Notes under the pieces: generated by a model
Seen by the model: only the letters and a program-made list of their open reading frames with translations
What the model was told of the DNA's origin: nothing
The model's database searches: none
Shown here: positions 42,536 through 53,799 of the stretch, piece after piece
How the letters are laid out: each line of letters opens with the position of its first letter
Numbering within the stretch: the first letter of the stretch is position 1
Position numbers and translations under genes: made by a program
Origin: Thereva unica
Lineage: Eukaryota > Arthropoda > Insecta > Diptera > Therevidae
Assembly: GCA_949987705.1 (NCBI GenBank)
Contig: OX465281.1
Span: 177,582,516-177,646,515 of the forward strand
Length of the DNA stretch: 64,000 bases
Direction of reading: 5' to 3'

Positions 42536-44362
42536 TACACGTGCAGCGCTTAAGGTAGAGGGACTTACATATCAAAACCATCGAAGCAAACATTTATCGA
42601 CTTTCTATTGATGTTGCCGCAATTTCTTATTTATAGCGCGCTTTTAAAGATACACTTTTTCTATGTCACGTTTCTTTGGTTCGGTAATAACATGGTTATG
42701 AAGGCACATTAAGTATGTGCTGGATTTCTTGTGTTATTTATTACCGATCCTCACTTTATTTCGGGTACAGAAATAAAACAGATCCAAAATTCGTTGTATG
42801 GCAAAATCTCGTTGACTGAAGTGAATTAATTGTCGAATTATTTCCATTCTGAATTTCCCCGTCTGAAGTGGTTGGTGGGAAAACGTTTATAGAGTTCAAT
42901 GAATGATTTATGAAATGTTTTTCAAACGAAAAACAGAATTAGTACAAGTGGAGGATATTAATAGCAGAGCCTGATAAAAAATATGTGGGGCTGCATTCCG
43001 TGGCTTTGATGCACTATGCATTGTTCTACAGGAAGCTATTGTCATAAATCTATTATATGACGGTGTCTTCAAGTTCCGGGTCATATGAAACACCTGGAGA
43101 GTTCTTTCCTGTGCGTAATACGCTTTTCACAAATTAAGTGCATTCATATATTTAATGTGTTCTATGAAACCTGAAACATTCTGTGGTATTGGTGAATATG
43201 TTAAAATATTTGGTTTTTAATTGTCCTAATTTATTCTTCATCCTTAACTAGGAATATAATAAACTAGTTGCGTGAACTTTTGAAAATAGCTGTTGTAATA
43301 AAAAAAGTTCTAAATAGGATTGTGACACTTGACATTAGAGATGTACGGATGTACCTATGCACATTTTTTGTTTCTCTTAGTTGAAGGCACGAGTTTTAGA
43401 GACTTAGTTTCTGCCATGTTCGGACGTTGTAGCTGTCTCCAATAGAATTCATTTGTACGGTTTTTAGAACAATATAAAGAAAGGGACTAGACTTAATACA
43501 CGACGAATGCGGGAAATACTCTATAATACAGTAGAGGACCATCACACCTGGACAAAAAGGTTGGGTTTCAAACACGTTTTTGATGTACTAAATCAAACAT
43601 TTCATGAAAATGACCTTATACAGCAGCAACTCTTTGCGAATCCCGAATAAAAATAAGCTAGCATGTACGTTTGAGTAAACATAGGACACGCCCGCAGCTG
43701 GCACGCACGAACAGTGTCAAACACGAGTAAAATGAAACTCGCCCACAGCTAACATGCAGCTGGGTAGCAGGGCATGCATGCTCGTGGCGGAAGTGCGTAT
43801 GCTAGGTTCAAGCGAGTTATATTTTTACTCGGGAATAAAACTCGCAAGCGCGCAATCGCCTGTATGGCTTTAAAATATTGTATAAGACCAAGAAAAAGGG
43901 CAATTATCTTGGTGACCATAAAAGGTGCCAATAGCTCAATAGAACGGTTCTCGTTCTATTGCGTATGTCAAATAGTATTGGTTAGTGCTTCGCTGGGGGA
44001 TTTCTTTGTAAAACAACACTCGCGTTTAGAAAGGTCTATGCCGATGCGGATGCATTTATAAATGTTCATGCCTCTAGCGAACAAATTTTTAAATTTTCGT
44101 GCCTGTAGCGAGGGAGGGAGGTTGCGTACTTTTGCAGATTTTTTTCTCTTTTCTCGACAACCCTTTTATGGTGATTAGCGTGCACTTGCCAATTAAATAA
44201 ACCTGCCCGTTCTGTTCCAGAAGTAACTGAAAAAGATCCAACTTGATGCGGATCATATACACCAATGGCTTCCAACCTTTTTTGACCAGGAAAACCTTCA
44301 TTTCATTATTATTAGCAGGGACTCCAAGGTTAAAAAATAAAAAAAAAAAATAAAGAATAAAA
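42536..44362. other. no gene seen
   Basis: Mixed composition. Bases 43,680-43,800 are GC-richer with repeated GCTGG and GCATGC words, and TTTTACTCGGGAATAAAACTCGC occurs at 43,832; a related TTTTTACTCGGGAATGAACA is at 51,548. No coding sequence supported. Confidence 0.4.
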
Positions 44363-44515
44363 TAAAAAATGGGCTTATGACGGGCAAATCACGGCCGCTC
44401 GGCTTTTTAAGGGGGATTGACGGCCGTAGAATTTGTACCCATTTTTAATGGGACCACATTCGATCGCATGATGGCCAAACTTGACCAAAAGATTTAAATG
44501 GCCAAGAATTAAGAT
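44363..44515 (-). repeat. dispersed repeat, inverted copy of 13,441-13,602
   Basis: AAATGGGCTTATGACGGGC, GGCTTTTTAAGGGGGATTGA and TTGACCAAAAGATTTAAATG match the other copy inverted. Confidence 0.65.
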
Positions 44516-44548
44516 GTGCACGCGGGCATTCTACGGGAAAAGGAATTA

Positions 44549-44966
44549 GGGGGCCTCGGTAGTCTAGGGGTAAGGCGCCTGACTGCTATCCCAGAGGTTC
44601 CGGGTTCGAATCCCGGCCAGGCCCACGGTCCTTCGCCTTTTCCACTTTCCCACCCACATAACTTTCCTTCTTTCTTCTCCCCTCTTTACATTCCTGATTC
44701 ATTCTGTCATAGCCTTGCTTTGAGATTCCACTCGTTTCAGGAGGCATAACACTCCAGCGAGTTCTTTCTCGATGCCCCGATGTCAAAGTCGCGATAGCAA
44801 TGGTTGGGAGTAGGTGGACTAAAATAATATCGAGGGAAGGTTGTGGCAGTTCCTTCCTCCCCGACTAGAACTGCTGTTCGACATTGCATTCTATAAGAAG
44901 AAAATAGATTGTAACAGTATAAAGAGCCTTTCCTGTGTCTCTAGTCTTTCACATAAAAAAAAAAAA
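44549..44966 (+). mobile_element. tRNA-headed SINE, copy C
   Basis: The best-preserved head: GGGCCTCGGTAGTCTAGGGG ... GGTTCCGGGTTCGAATCCCG ... CCAGGCCCA, whose 5' GGGCCT can pair with the 3' AGGCCC as a tRNA acceptor stem. The body has GTTTCAGGAGGCATAACACT and the (A)n tail ends at 44,966. The part between 44,710 and 44,725 is shorter than in copy A. Confidence 0.9.
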
Positions 44967-45363
44967 TCTGCACCAAATGTACCTATTCCTATTGTTGAAT
45001 TTGTTTTCTGGGGACTTGAACATTTTCGTTATGTACAATGAATGGCCCATGCGATTCACCCTACAAGATCATTGATTCCTAAGAGGAACGAGCTCGCCCG
45101 TTGATTTTTGCTGCGAAAGTCCAATTACCCCCGAGATGATTTCTTTGTTGAATAGTAAAATTGCACTAATTTAACTTATAGTTTTTCCTGGTGTCGCCCT
45201 TGAATATAAAGAGAATGAGGAGATTACGATTGTTTGTGTATGCATCTGATAAACCCGTCTGATAGGATGTATATAATTTTTTTTTGTTGAATCATATACA
45301 AACGTATATCCGTCGGTATTGTCCTGCAACGAGCCTTTTGATGCCCTTCATATGGCCGAGGAC
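44967..45363. other. no gene; includes dispersed repeat 45,262-45,362
   Basis: CGTATATCCGTCGGTATTG and GGCCGAGGA link 45,262-45,362 (inverted) to 12,447-12,546. Confidence 0.5.
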
Positions 45364-46475
45364 TGAGTCAAAATTTCTTAAGCGGGCCACTAAAAACCGA
45401 CTATATTAGATTTTAATATATCTATTAACATATTTCGGTAGCTTTATAGGTTAAAAGTAATACCCTAAAACGGTTTTTGAAAATTTGATTTTTTCAAAAG
45501 TTTATGGGCGATTGAAAATTTCGGGTACTTTTTTTTAAAATTACAATATCTTAGCGAATAATTACTGGATTTCAATGAATATTGGACTGTATGTTAAGGA
45601 ACAGAAGAGGAACGAAAAAAAAATAATTCACATAAAAAAATATATATAATTTGTTTATAAATAATTAATTTTACAATAAACAAATGGTAATTTAACTAAC
45701 TTCTCGGCGCTGTAGGAGAAATTTTTTTTCCAAAAAATATTCGTTAAACTATCAACTAAATGACTGCACAAAAAAATTTTAGTACTCTCACACGCAATAA
45801 CTACGCGTTGCTTGCATTCGAGGAGTTCGGGAGAACATAACCAAACTTGTCCAAAAAAACTCCCTTGAATTTTCATCGTTTTTTAACATCCACAATAACA
45901 ATTAGTTCATTTGTTAGGGGTTTCGACCTCTAAAACTAAATGTTAATCATAATTTTTTTTTCGTTTCGTTTCGGAAAATTGGTTGTACGCTAGCCCTAAA
46001 AACAGCCCCCTAAATACAGAAAATTCTGTTTTTGGCTAATATCTCTTAAACGGCAAGTCCTATCATAAAATACTGTTTACAAAGTGTGTAGATCAAGCCA
46101 TTATCGACAAAAAATGATATTATAAAATACTCATATCCCCTAATTCGTAACTTGTATACGGTCATCAGACGTTCAATAAACCCTCTGTTGGACTACGTGA
46201 CTAAAATTATCAGTTACTTAAACTTGAATAACTCCTAAACTAATTATCATAGAAGAGGTTGTGATTTCCCAATAAATGAAACTTCTCGAGAAATTTAGAA
46301 AAAAATATTGGCTTTCTTGAGAATTCTCGAGAATTTTCGAGAAATTTTGATAATTAAAAGAAATTAGATAAATTTTGAAAAAATAAAGAAACATGTAATG
46401 AAAAATAATTAATTTTTATTGAAATTTGTATTCTGTACGTTACATTTTTTAAGTTTTAATACATAAATAGATATT

Positions 46476-48416
46476 TTAATTTTTATTCAAAAAATGGTGC
46501 TTCAAAAAGCAGAGACTATCTATTGATCGATCTGAGAGGCTTGTTCTTTTTTTGGAAACGAAATTTCCTGCAGTTGAAAAATTTCTTTCGTTTTGCGTTG
46601 AAGTTGGTTTTATCGTTTGTAATGCTGCTTGCAACAACGCTAAGTTTGGCGTAAGTTGGCCATTGATAGAAAAAATCGTAATTTCTCTCGATAACGTTGT
46701 GAAGTCTCCATCAGATATCTGAGTAGATTTGCTGCTTTCACGAATAAAATTTTCCAACTGCTTTTTAAGAATTTCTTCATTAGTATTGTTCATATCCTGC
46801 TGGTTCATATTATTCGATCCTAATTCGCAATATTCCACATCCATTGTTTGTGCTTTCTCTGCAGGTATCTCAACAATAATATTTCTATTATCAGGCGATT
46901 CACCAGGTGATATAGGAAGAAGCCTTACCATCAAGTTTTTAGCCGATTTGGTGATTTCATTTTTACTGGACATGCTAAAAAATTCATCTTCCACATTTTG
47001 TAAAGAGGATGGGTCCTGTAAAAATTTAAGAAGAGACACTAATGATTTGTCCCTTCTTTTTCCTATACGAACTTTTAGTTCTTCAAGCAGCTTCAAAGCA
47101 ACAGAACGATTCTTTTCTAGTGCTTGAAAAAGAAATTTTAGGATTCCTTCCGCAGTCAATAAGGTAGTATCATTACGACTTAACGCTTCTATTGCTATTC
47201 GGGCAGGCTTCAAAATATCCAAAATATTTCTGGCGTTAGAAATATCAATGGTCAATAGATAATCCATATTAAGATCTTCTAAAGCCTTTTTTATAGGATC
47301 AACTATACGAAGAAATCGTTCTACCATTGACTCTAATGTATTCCACCTAGTCTTACAATCCAACAATAACGATAACTCCTTTTGTTCTGCGGCTTTAACG
47401 TAATTTTGCAAGACGCTATTTCTTACCGGTGATTTCTTGAAAAGTTTAACAACTTTTCGAATGTTCTGAATAGTGTTATTAATATTTATGTCGGGATTGG
47501 GATTGATCATCAAACCACTTGAAGTAATTACATGCTGTTCCAGAAAATTGCTATTAAATAAATCACCTTCATTTGGACCACAAGTAGAATTTTCGTTATC
47601 GCTGGTTTCTATATTTTCTGTTTTAGATGCGTATAGAACCGACATAATCGCCAAATGGATAGCGTGATTATAGGACATTTGTAAATGAGCAGGTGATAAT
47701 TTCCAATATTTTACCATAACGCTCGCACCGTCTGATGTAGTTGCCGCAATATCTTTGGACAAACTTATACCAAAAGATTCTAATTTAGGATTCACCATTT
47801 TTATAATTTTTTCAGCAGAGCAGCTTCCTGTTACTGGGATTAATCCTAAATTAGCTGAATCTAATGTTCCGAAGTATAAGTGGACATTCATGTATCGTCT
47901 GTTTTTGAAACTGGTCCATTCATCAATAGACAAACTAAATTTGTGATTCTGGTCTTTTAGCGATTTAATTTTAAAAACTAGTTTATCTTTCACTACGCAA
48001 TAATACTTGTACACCAAATTCATAACATCCGACGGCTGCTGTGGCAATGAAAATCCCTGCTTTTTTATACTTTTACGAATGAACTCGCTTTTAGTTATAC
48101 CCAAAATACTGAAACCATCTTTGGCTGCTAATTTAGCCACAATTTCTTTCAATGTTTCAATATCATTATTTGCATTCGTGACAATCACAAATTTGTCAAG
48201 CGTTGGTGATTTTAAAGAGTTATGGCTTTTTGAACTGCCTGCAGTTGCCTTTGCTACCCTCTGCATGCTATGATGACCGGTTAAATGACGATGAAGCCCA
48301 GTTGTTTGCGATTTGCACGATATAGATTTTTTGCAGATATTACAAACAGCTATATCTTTATCCCCAGTTTTTTTTTTTAAATGTTGCCAACAATTTTCGT
48401 AATGTGTCTGGTCCAT
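46476..48416 (-). CDS. hAT transposase, 646 residues, uninterrupted
   Basis: The enzyme cuts and pastes its element through hairpin intermediates. From ATG at 48,416: a BED zinc finger (CNICKKSISC ... HRHLTGHH, residues 25-49), then the RNase H-like core with SIDEWTSFKNRRYMNVHLYF near 170 (first catalytic aspartate), TTSDGASVMVKYW near 230 (second aspartate), CKTRWNTLESMVERFL near 355, and the C-terminal dimerisation domain with PTSTQNERNFSTAGNFVSKK, DSLCFLKHHF. Length is normal for the superfamily. There is no stop or frameshift, and key acidic residues appear preserved, so it could still be active. It is encoded between subterminal repeat arrays and lies inside the long-arm unit. Confidence 0.92.
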   Translation of the reverse strand: MDQTHYENCWQHLKKKTGDKDIAVCNICKKSISCKSQTTGLHRHLTGHHSMQRVAKATAGSSKSHNSLKSPTLDKFVIVTNANNDIETLKEIVAKLAAKDGFSILGITKSEFIRKSIKKQGFSLPQQPSDVMNLVYKYYCVVKDKLVFKIKSLKDQNHKFSLSIDEWTSFKNRRYMNVHLYFGTLDSANLGLIPVTGSCSAEKIIKMVNPKLESFGISLSKDIAATTSDGASVMVKYWKLSPAHLQMSYNHAIHLAIMSVLYASKTENIETSDNENSTCGPNEGDLFNSNFLEQHVITSSGLMINPNPDININNTIQNIRKVVKLFKKSPVRNSVLQNYVKAAEQKELSLLLDCKTRWNTLESMVERFLRIVDPIKKALEDLNMDYLLTIDISNARNILDILKPARIAIEALSRNDTTLLTAEGILKFLFQALEKNRSVALKLLEELKVRIGKRRDKSLVSLLKFLQDPSSLQNVEDEFFSMSSKNEITKSAKNLMVRLLPISPGESPDNRNIIVEIPAEKAQTMDVEYCELGSNNMNQQDMNNTNEEILKKQLENFIRESSKSTQISDGDFTTLSREITIFSINGQLTPNLALLQAALQTIKPTSTQNERNFSTAGNFVSKKRTSLSDRSIDSLCFLKHHFLNKN

Positions 48417-48522
48417 TTTAAAGCTTAAAAACTGATATTAAAATTAAATTGTTTAATTATTTTAAAACAGCCAGTAAATATTTATTTTCTGAATGTACTT
48501 ACGTTTAAAAAAGAAATTTTAG

Positions 48523-48586
48523 TACTGCTTTAATCTTACTTAACTGCTTTAATCTTACTTAACTGCTTTAATCTTACTTATATCTT
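48523..48586. repeat. 19-bp tandem repeat, three copies
   Basis: ACTGCTTTAATCTTACTTA repeated about three times just upstream of the hAT gene (minus). It may contain promoter or binding elements; that is only a guess. Confidence 0.85.
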
Positions 48587-48978
48587 ACACTTATGCACTT
48601 GACGTTTCAAAACTACGAATGAATAATCAACAATGACTGAACCAGTGAACAGAACAACCTACGCACAAATTTCAAATTGTTCACAACACAAAAGCCTACT
48701 TCGATCAGAATAAAATTTAAAAATAAATATTTTCCGTTTAACGATGTTTTTACGAAATATTGATTGTTTTCTATATTAAAATGATAATCAATCTAGTAAA
48801 CAATCGACATTAAAAAAAAGAGCAGTTCCTCTTTCTCCGTAGTTTAAAATTAATTTGATTTAAATAATTTTTTTTTTTTTTTTTTTCGAGAAATGAAATA
48901 AATTCTCGAGAATCGAGAAATTGTATGTTGTTGAGAATTCTCAAGAAATCGAGAATTGAGAATTCTCGATCACAACCT

Positions 48979-49295
48979 ATCGTAATTCGGTTCATTTTTT
49001 AGGTAAATGTGTATTCTTTCTTATGTTATCCAGGACAGGAAAACTTGAGTGACTTCGTTTAGAAGATATGTAGTTTTAAAATATGACCAAAATGCTAAAA
49101 TATTGGGACTTTGCTAAAAAATCGAAGAATATTGGGATATTGCTCACACCTGTTACCTACATACACAATACGCCCAGGTCCATAAACCCACAGGCTCATA
49201 ACAAACGTGGGTTACGAGAGAGTTTGGAGAGGTGAGTTACGAGGGCATACCTCCGTCGGTTCGGACGAGTCCACGCAATGCCCGGCATTCCTAAA
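48979..49295. other. no gene seen
   Basis: Interior of the long-arm unit right of the hAT. Nothing recognised. Confidence 0.4.
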
Positions 49296-49743
49296 TGTGA
49301 TCGTGTGATCTATGGAATAAACTGGAGGAAAAGCTAAATATCCTCAATCAGAAGCTAAGGCGGAATGAAACCAAATAAAGAGAGTAAGGCTTAAAAATAC
49401 CAGCAGCATTATCAGGTAGATAAAAGCAAATCAAGCTGGCGACGCATATAAAGCTTAACATTCATTAGGTTTTGAAGGAAAATTAGGCAGCTTTAAGAGA
49501 TCTGGCTCTTAAAGCCCGTCTTAAGACCATTGTAGTTAGAACAAATGAGTCGACTAGTAGATGATTTTAGTTAGGATTAGAATCCGGTATAACCGACAGG
49601 CTGGAACGTGTCGGCATCATAATGCTTCCCCTGCCAAAGCATGAAAATAAAAAGAATCCAATATTTTATTTGTATGCAAATTAAAAATTAGTCTTAAAAT
49701 CACGCCAAAGAAGAATAACTTCTACTGCGCGTACATAAGTGTT
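49296..49743 (+). repeat. dispersed repeat family G, copy 2
   Basis: Matches 34,345-34,785. It shares GATCGTGTGATCTATG, AAGCTAAATATCCTCA and AAATCACGCCAAAGAAG in order, and carries an extra GGCTGGAACGTGTCGGCATC near 49,600. Confidence 0.75.
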
Positions 49744-49800
49744 TTTTCCTCTGTTTTTTAACATATTCTACTCACTAAAAACTATTTAAAAAAAAAAAAA

Positions 49801-49983
49801 AACTAGTTGGGATCTGGGTTCGACCCTCTCGGTCCACACGATCAACTTCCCAGTATGATGGATGTGGAATATTATGATTGGATATTTTAATAACTAGTTG
49901 GGATGTGGGTTCGACCCGTTCGGTCCACACGATCAACTTCCCAGTATGATGGATGTTGAATATTATGATTGGATATTTTAATA
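49801..49983. repeat. 91-bp tandem duplication with GGGTTCGACCC
   Basis: AACTAGTTGGGATCTGGGTT at 49,801 and again (GATGTGGGTT) at 49,892. Both copies hold CTTCCCAGTATGATGGATG. The right end of the adjoining satellite carries an inverted ATACTGGGAAGTT at 50,928, so they may belong to one element. Confidence 0.85.
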
Positions 49984-50139
49984 ATAAATGAACAATAGGC
50001 AATATAAAATATATGTATAATACTGAGAATTTGTCACAATTGTTTATCAATATTTCCGCTAAAATGTCAAACTAAATGTGCGCAGCTACAAGATTAGGAT
50101 GACGAAAATGAATATAAAATTGATGTGTTAATGTTTTTC

Positions 50140-50790
50140 GGCACCTCAATGAAGTCGAAATAGTTTTTAGTTCGCGCGGTATCGTGCAGGTACAAAAAAT
50201 CACTTAAGTCATTTAAACCAAAAAACCGCTGGACGGAATATTATAAAAATCTTTTCAGATTATATTGTCGCTAATACGCTTCGAACGCCACCTCAAGTAA
50301 GTCAATATCTTTTATGGTTCGGGCCATATCGTCCAGGTACAAAAATCACTTACGCTGCTTAACAAAAAAACGGCTCGACCGAATTTTATGAAAATCTTTT
50401 CAGATAATATTTTGGTTAATACTCTTCGAACGGCACGTCAACTAAGTCGATATCTTTTATAGTTCGCGGGATATCGTGCAGGTACAACAATCACTTAAGT
50501 CATTTAAACCAAAAAACCGCTGGACCGAATATTATAAAAATCTTTTCAGATTATATTGTCGCTAATACGCTTCGAACGGCACCTCAAGTAAGTCAATATG
50601 TTTCGTGGTTCGGGCGATATGGTGCAGGTACAAAAATCACTTATGTCGCTTAATCAAAAAAAACGGCTGGACCGAATTTCATGTAAATCTTTTCAGATCA
50701 TATTTCGGTTGATACGCTTCGAACGACACCTCAACGAAATCGATATCAGTTTTGGTTCGCGCGATATCGTGCAGGAAAAAATGACCACAT
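50140..50790. repeat. satellite, 146-bp monomers in a 291-bp dimer pattern
   Basis: GTGCAGGTACAAAAATCACTT-type starts at 50,184, 50,330, 50,475, 50,622 and a partial at 50,770. Monomers 1 and 3 are nearly identical to each other (CTTAAGTCATTTAAACC) and differ from 2 and 4 (GCTTAA), so the array is a higher-order dimer. Each monomer ends in TTCGCGCGATATC-like sequence. Confidence 0.9.
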
Positions 50791-51498
50791 CCGTACGCAC
50801 ATACACACACACACCACACACATACTTCCTCCCCAATTTTTTGCTTAAAATGCTCCTGGGACCTTGAAAGATGAAAATACGTTGAAATTTCGATTTCGAT
50901 TTTCGGACCGATTACAATAACTTCCTATACTGGGAAGTTAAAAATTTATGATTAACATTTAGTTAGAGGTCAAAACCCCTAACAAATGAACTAATGTGAT
51001 TGTGGATGTTAAAAAACGATGAAAATTCAAGGGAGTTTTTTTTTGACAAGTTCGGTTATGTTCTCCTGAGCTCCTCAAATGCAAGCAACTAAAATTTTTT
51101 TGTGCAGTCATTTAGTTGATAGTTTAACGAATTTTGAAAAAAAAAAAATTCTTCTACAGCACCAAGAAGTTAGTTAAATTACCATTTGTTTATTGTAAAA
51201 TTAATTATTTATAAACAAATTATATATTTTTTTATGTGAATTATTTTTTTGTTCCTCTTCTGTTCCTTAACATACAGTCCAATTTTCATTGAAATCCAGT
51301 AATTATTCGCTGAGATATTGAGTATTTAAAAAAAAAGTACCCGAAATTTTCAATCGCCCATAAATTTTTGAAAAATTCAAATTTTCAAAAACCGTTTTAG
51401 GGTATTACTTTTAACCTATAAAGCTACCAAAATATGTTAATAGATATATTAAAATCTAATAGTCGATGTTTATTGGCCCGCTTAAGAATTTTGACTCA

Positions 51499-52939
51499 CT
51501 ATGTTTCAATCACGTTTGGAGTTCGATCGTTGTAAGGCCATTATTTATTTTTACTCGGGAATGAACATTAATCGAAACATTTAATTAACATAAGTAATCG
51601 AAAATTTAAAAAATAGTATTAATTTATAGTGTTATAATTTAAAACATAATTTTTAGTATAAAAATTGAGTTTGGATCAATGAGATTTTTGAGCTTGCATT
51701 TTATGTACAAGTTCTTGAATTCTTGGGATAATATTAATATGCTCAAAGCTACAAGGATATCAAAATTTAACATAAAATTAACATTTAAGAGAATTTTTAT
51801 TCCCTCCTAATTAGAGTTCACTCTGGACGACATACCCTTCTCAAGAGCATCCACTCAGAATGTTCACACCACCCAGTGTCTCCGTGAGAGTTGGGTGACT
51901 AGATTAGGGACGCTTCTCTCGATGAGACAATGGAATGTTTAGAAGGGTGAGTAAGCGCTCTCGCCGGCGTGTTAGGGATTTACTGGCACTTTTAAACTCT
52001 GGAAAACTGGGGTTGTTCAGCTCATAAATATATTACCGTCGAAAATATAAAACTCTACTTCCTATAGAAGCGGGATATCCCGCAACGATCCGGGAAAAAA
52101 ATTAACCGACTGGGAGAACCCGCGAGATCGAGCGAGAGCGCGACAGCTCGCATTCGATAGTGTTGTCTCGACGAGACTGGGAATTTTTTACTGTCGCGCT
52201 ACTCTCGCCATAGGGCAGAAGCGACAGTGCGAGAGTTGCAACACTAGTGTTATAAAGTAATCCTTTGGTGCAACCCTCTTTGCAGTATATCTTTTTTCAA
52301 CCCGGTCACTTTTGTAAAGAAACCCCTTTAGCAAAACCAACTTCTTAAAAATACACGGTCCTCTCTCAAGATCACTTCACTTTTTCTCACTAGCTTATTT
52401 TTCTCTGGCCTCCCTTTTTTAAAATTCTTAAATCCTTGATCGAACATTGCGATATTTTTCAATATCTTATTGTTTGAGGCGGTGGTTTCCATACTTTATG
52501 ATCTTGCGCCCCCTCCCCCTGTTACAAAAAAAAACCCTTACGCTCCCAAATAAAATATAAAAATTTGCAGACTATAAAATAAAAAAAAATACAAATAGGT
52601 AGGTAGATTAAAAATATTTGTAAAGTTGAAAAAATTAAAAATAACACAATAAATAAATTTATACAGAAATTAAAATAAGAAAGTGTGTGGTCCTTGCATT
52701 GATTTATTTAAATCACTCAATTTTTGAAAAATGTCAACCAAATATGGAAGTTTAAAAATAGGGCTGCATAATAATTCGTCTTCTTTTATATCATTTTTCC
52801 CCAATGCAAAAATCAAGAAAATGATATTTTTTCACTTTTAATTAAGTAAATGTGTATGTTCTCCTGAGTATCATTATTAAATAATATAATTTAGTGATAG
52901 ATTCAAAACATGTTCCATCGAAGTAAAAAAAAAAATATA
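51499..52939. other. no gene seen
   Basis: Right of the long-arm unit. Bases 51,820-51,970 and 52,080-52,250 are GC-richer; the second holds CTCGCATTCGATAGTGTTG and GCGAGAGTTGCAACACTAG, a loose inverted pair. A poly-pyrimidine/purine region follows. No coding sequence. Confidence 0.45.
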
Positions 52940-53015
52940 TTTCAGCATTGCGCGGCCGAGGATTGAACTTGGTTCCGCGGGATAGGATTCTAGCGCCTTG
53001 GCTCTAGGCTACAAA
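52940..53015 (-). repeat. tRNA-derived Pol III promoter-like sequence
   Basis: On minus: TAGCCTAGAGCCAAGGCGC (A box) and ACCAAGTTCAATCCTCGG (B box), then an T-run. It precedes family B copy 2 just as the 17.16-kb sequence precedes copy 1. Confidence 0.5.
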
Positions 53016-53024
53016 TATAACATA

Positions 53025-53235
53025 TGTACTCTATTAGAAATCTCTTTTTTGTCGTTAAATATATCTACTTCGGGTTGGGAATTACCAGACCATTAAGGTC
53101 TCTGATAAAGAGCTACAATTTGAGATATGGCCAAGTCTGTAGCGACAGTACTTTCAGAGATGAAAGAAGGTCACAGACGAACAGAGCCTCTGTATAAGCT
53201 TTTTTTTTTTGGAAAAGTTAAAACTAATTGATCGC
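53025..53235. repeat. dispersed repeat family B, copy 2 (internal deletion)
   Basis: Matches 17,555-17,750 only (AAAGAGCTACAATTTGAGAT, ACAGAGCCTCTGTATAAGC). The other half of copy 1 is absent. Confidence 0.8.
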
Positions 53236-53325
53236 AAAGCCCCTCAGAAAATTATTAATTCTCCTGCAACAACCTCCAAGAGGTATCTATCGTAAATCCT
53301 TTGCATGTTAACATTATCATGACCA

Positions 53326-53795
53326 TTACAATAAATTAAAGTCACCTAAAAGTAGAGGCTCGTCCTTAGAGTCCATCATATCATGGATATGATTAGTACA
53401 AGAGATTAAGATATCATAGAGGTTTTGGGCTCTGTCATCAAGAGTACTGAATATATCTGGTGGGATAAACAAGCAAATAACGAAAAGGTTATTGTGTACA
53501 AGGGAAATTTTAAGAGCAATAATCTCAATGTCCAAAGAGTTGAGAAGCTAGGAAGCGTTAATAAGCAACAATTGAGAAGGTTACTATATGCAAGTAGTAC
53601 ACCACCTCCGCGAGCCTCCGAGTCAGTATAACCTATCCTTCCGAAAAACTTGAAATAAGAATCAAAAATTTCGGCATTATAGAATCCCACTATGTAACCA
53701 TGTTTCAGTGAAAGCGATTATATCGAAATCACTAGCCGCAGTTGACGGAAATACATCGCGGGTTTTGGATCTGATACCCCTCACGTTTTGATAGT
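53326..53795 (-). pseudogene. LINE endonuclease N-terminal half (Jockey/LOA-like)
   Basis: Reading right to left: NVRGIRSKTRDVFPS, FDIIAFTETWL, NAEIFDSYFKFF, RGGGVLLAY, and after a frameshift LFVICLFIPPD and LLLGDFNLL. These are the first endonuclease motifs (N-terminal NVRG, ETWL, GGGV, GDFN) of LINEs whose N-terminus reads NVRG(L/I)R(T/S)KT. The catalytic DH region and everything after are missing. Frames shift near 53,690 and 53,520. Confidence 0.8.
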
Positions 53796-53799
53796 AGAG

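Larger units (their letters stand above)
46250..48978 (-). mobile_element. hAT element
   Basis: Around the transposase gene the outer ends read GAGGTTGTGATTT on the left and, inverted, TAGGTTGTGATCGAGAATTC on the right, a hAT-like short inverted repeat. Inside both ends lie arrays of TTCTCGAGAATT-type words (46,283-46,355 and 48,884-48,972), as expected for transposase binding sites. The 8-bp duplication is not clean (ATCATAGA versus ATCGTAAT). Confidence 0.75.
45364..51498. mobile_element. 6.1-kb unit with 560-590-bp inverted arms
   Basis: The left arm 45,364-45,953 and right arm 50,942-51,498 are inverted copies, beginning TGAGTCAAAATTTCTTAAGC and TGAGTCAAAATTCTTAAGC and both containing GCGGGCCA, ACCCTAAAACGGTTTTTGAA and GGAACAGAAGAGGAAC. 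The interior holds a hAT element and tandem repeats, with no other gene. Arms differ by scattered substitutions and small indels. Long-arm elements include foldback, some MULE-like and Polinton types; none of their proteins is present. Confidence 0.9.

Noticed and set aside
42536..44362. Several open frames of 60-95 codons as genes
   Set aside because: Overlapping on both strands, no motifs, no splice context.
48523..48586. Short tandem repeat as a CRISPR array
   Set aside because: Direct 19-bp repeats with no spacers, in a eukaryotic transposon.
45364..51498. Polinton/Maverick element because of long inverted ends
   Set aside because: No polymerase B, integrase, ATPase or capsid gene is present.
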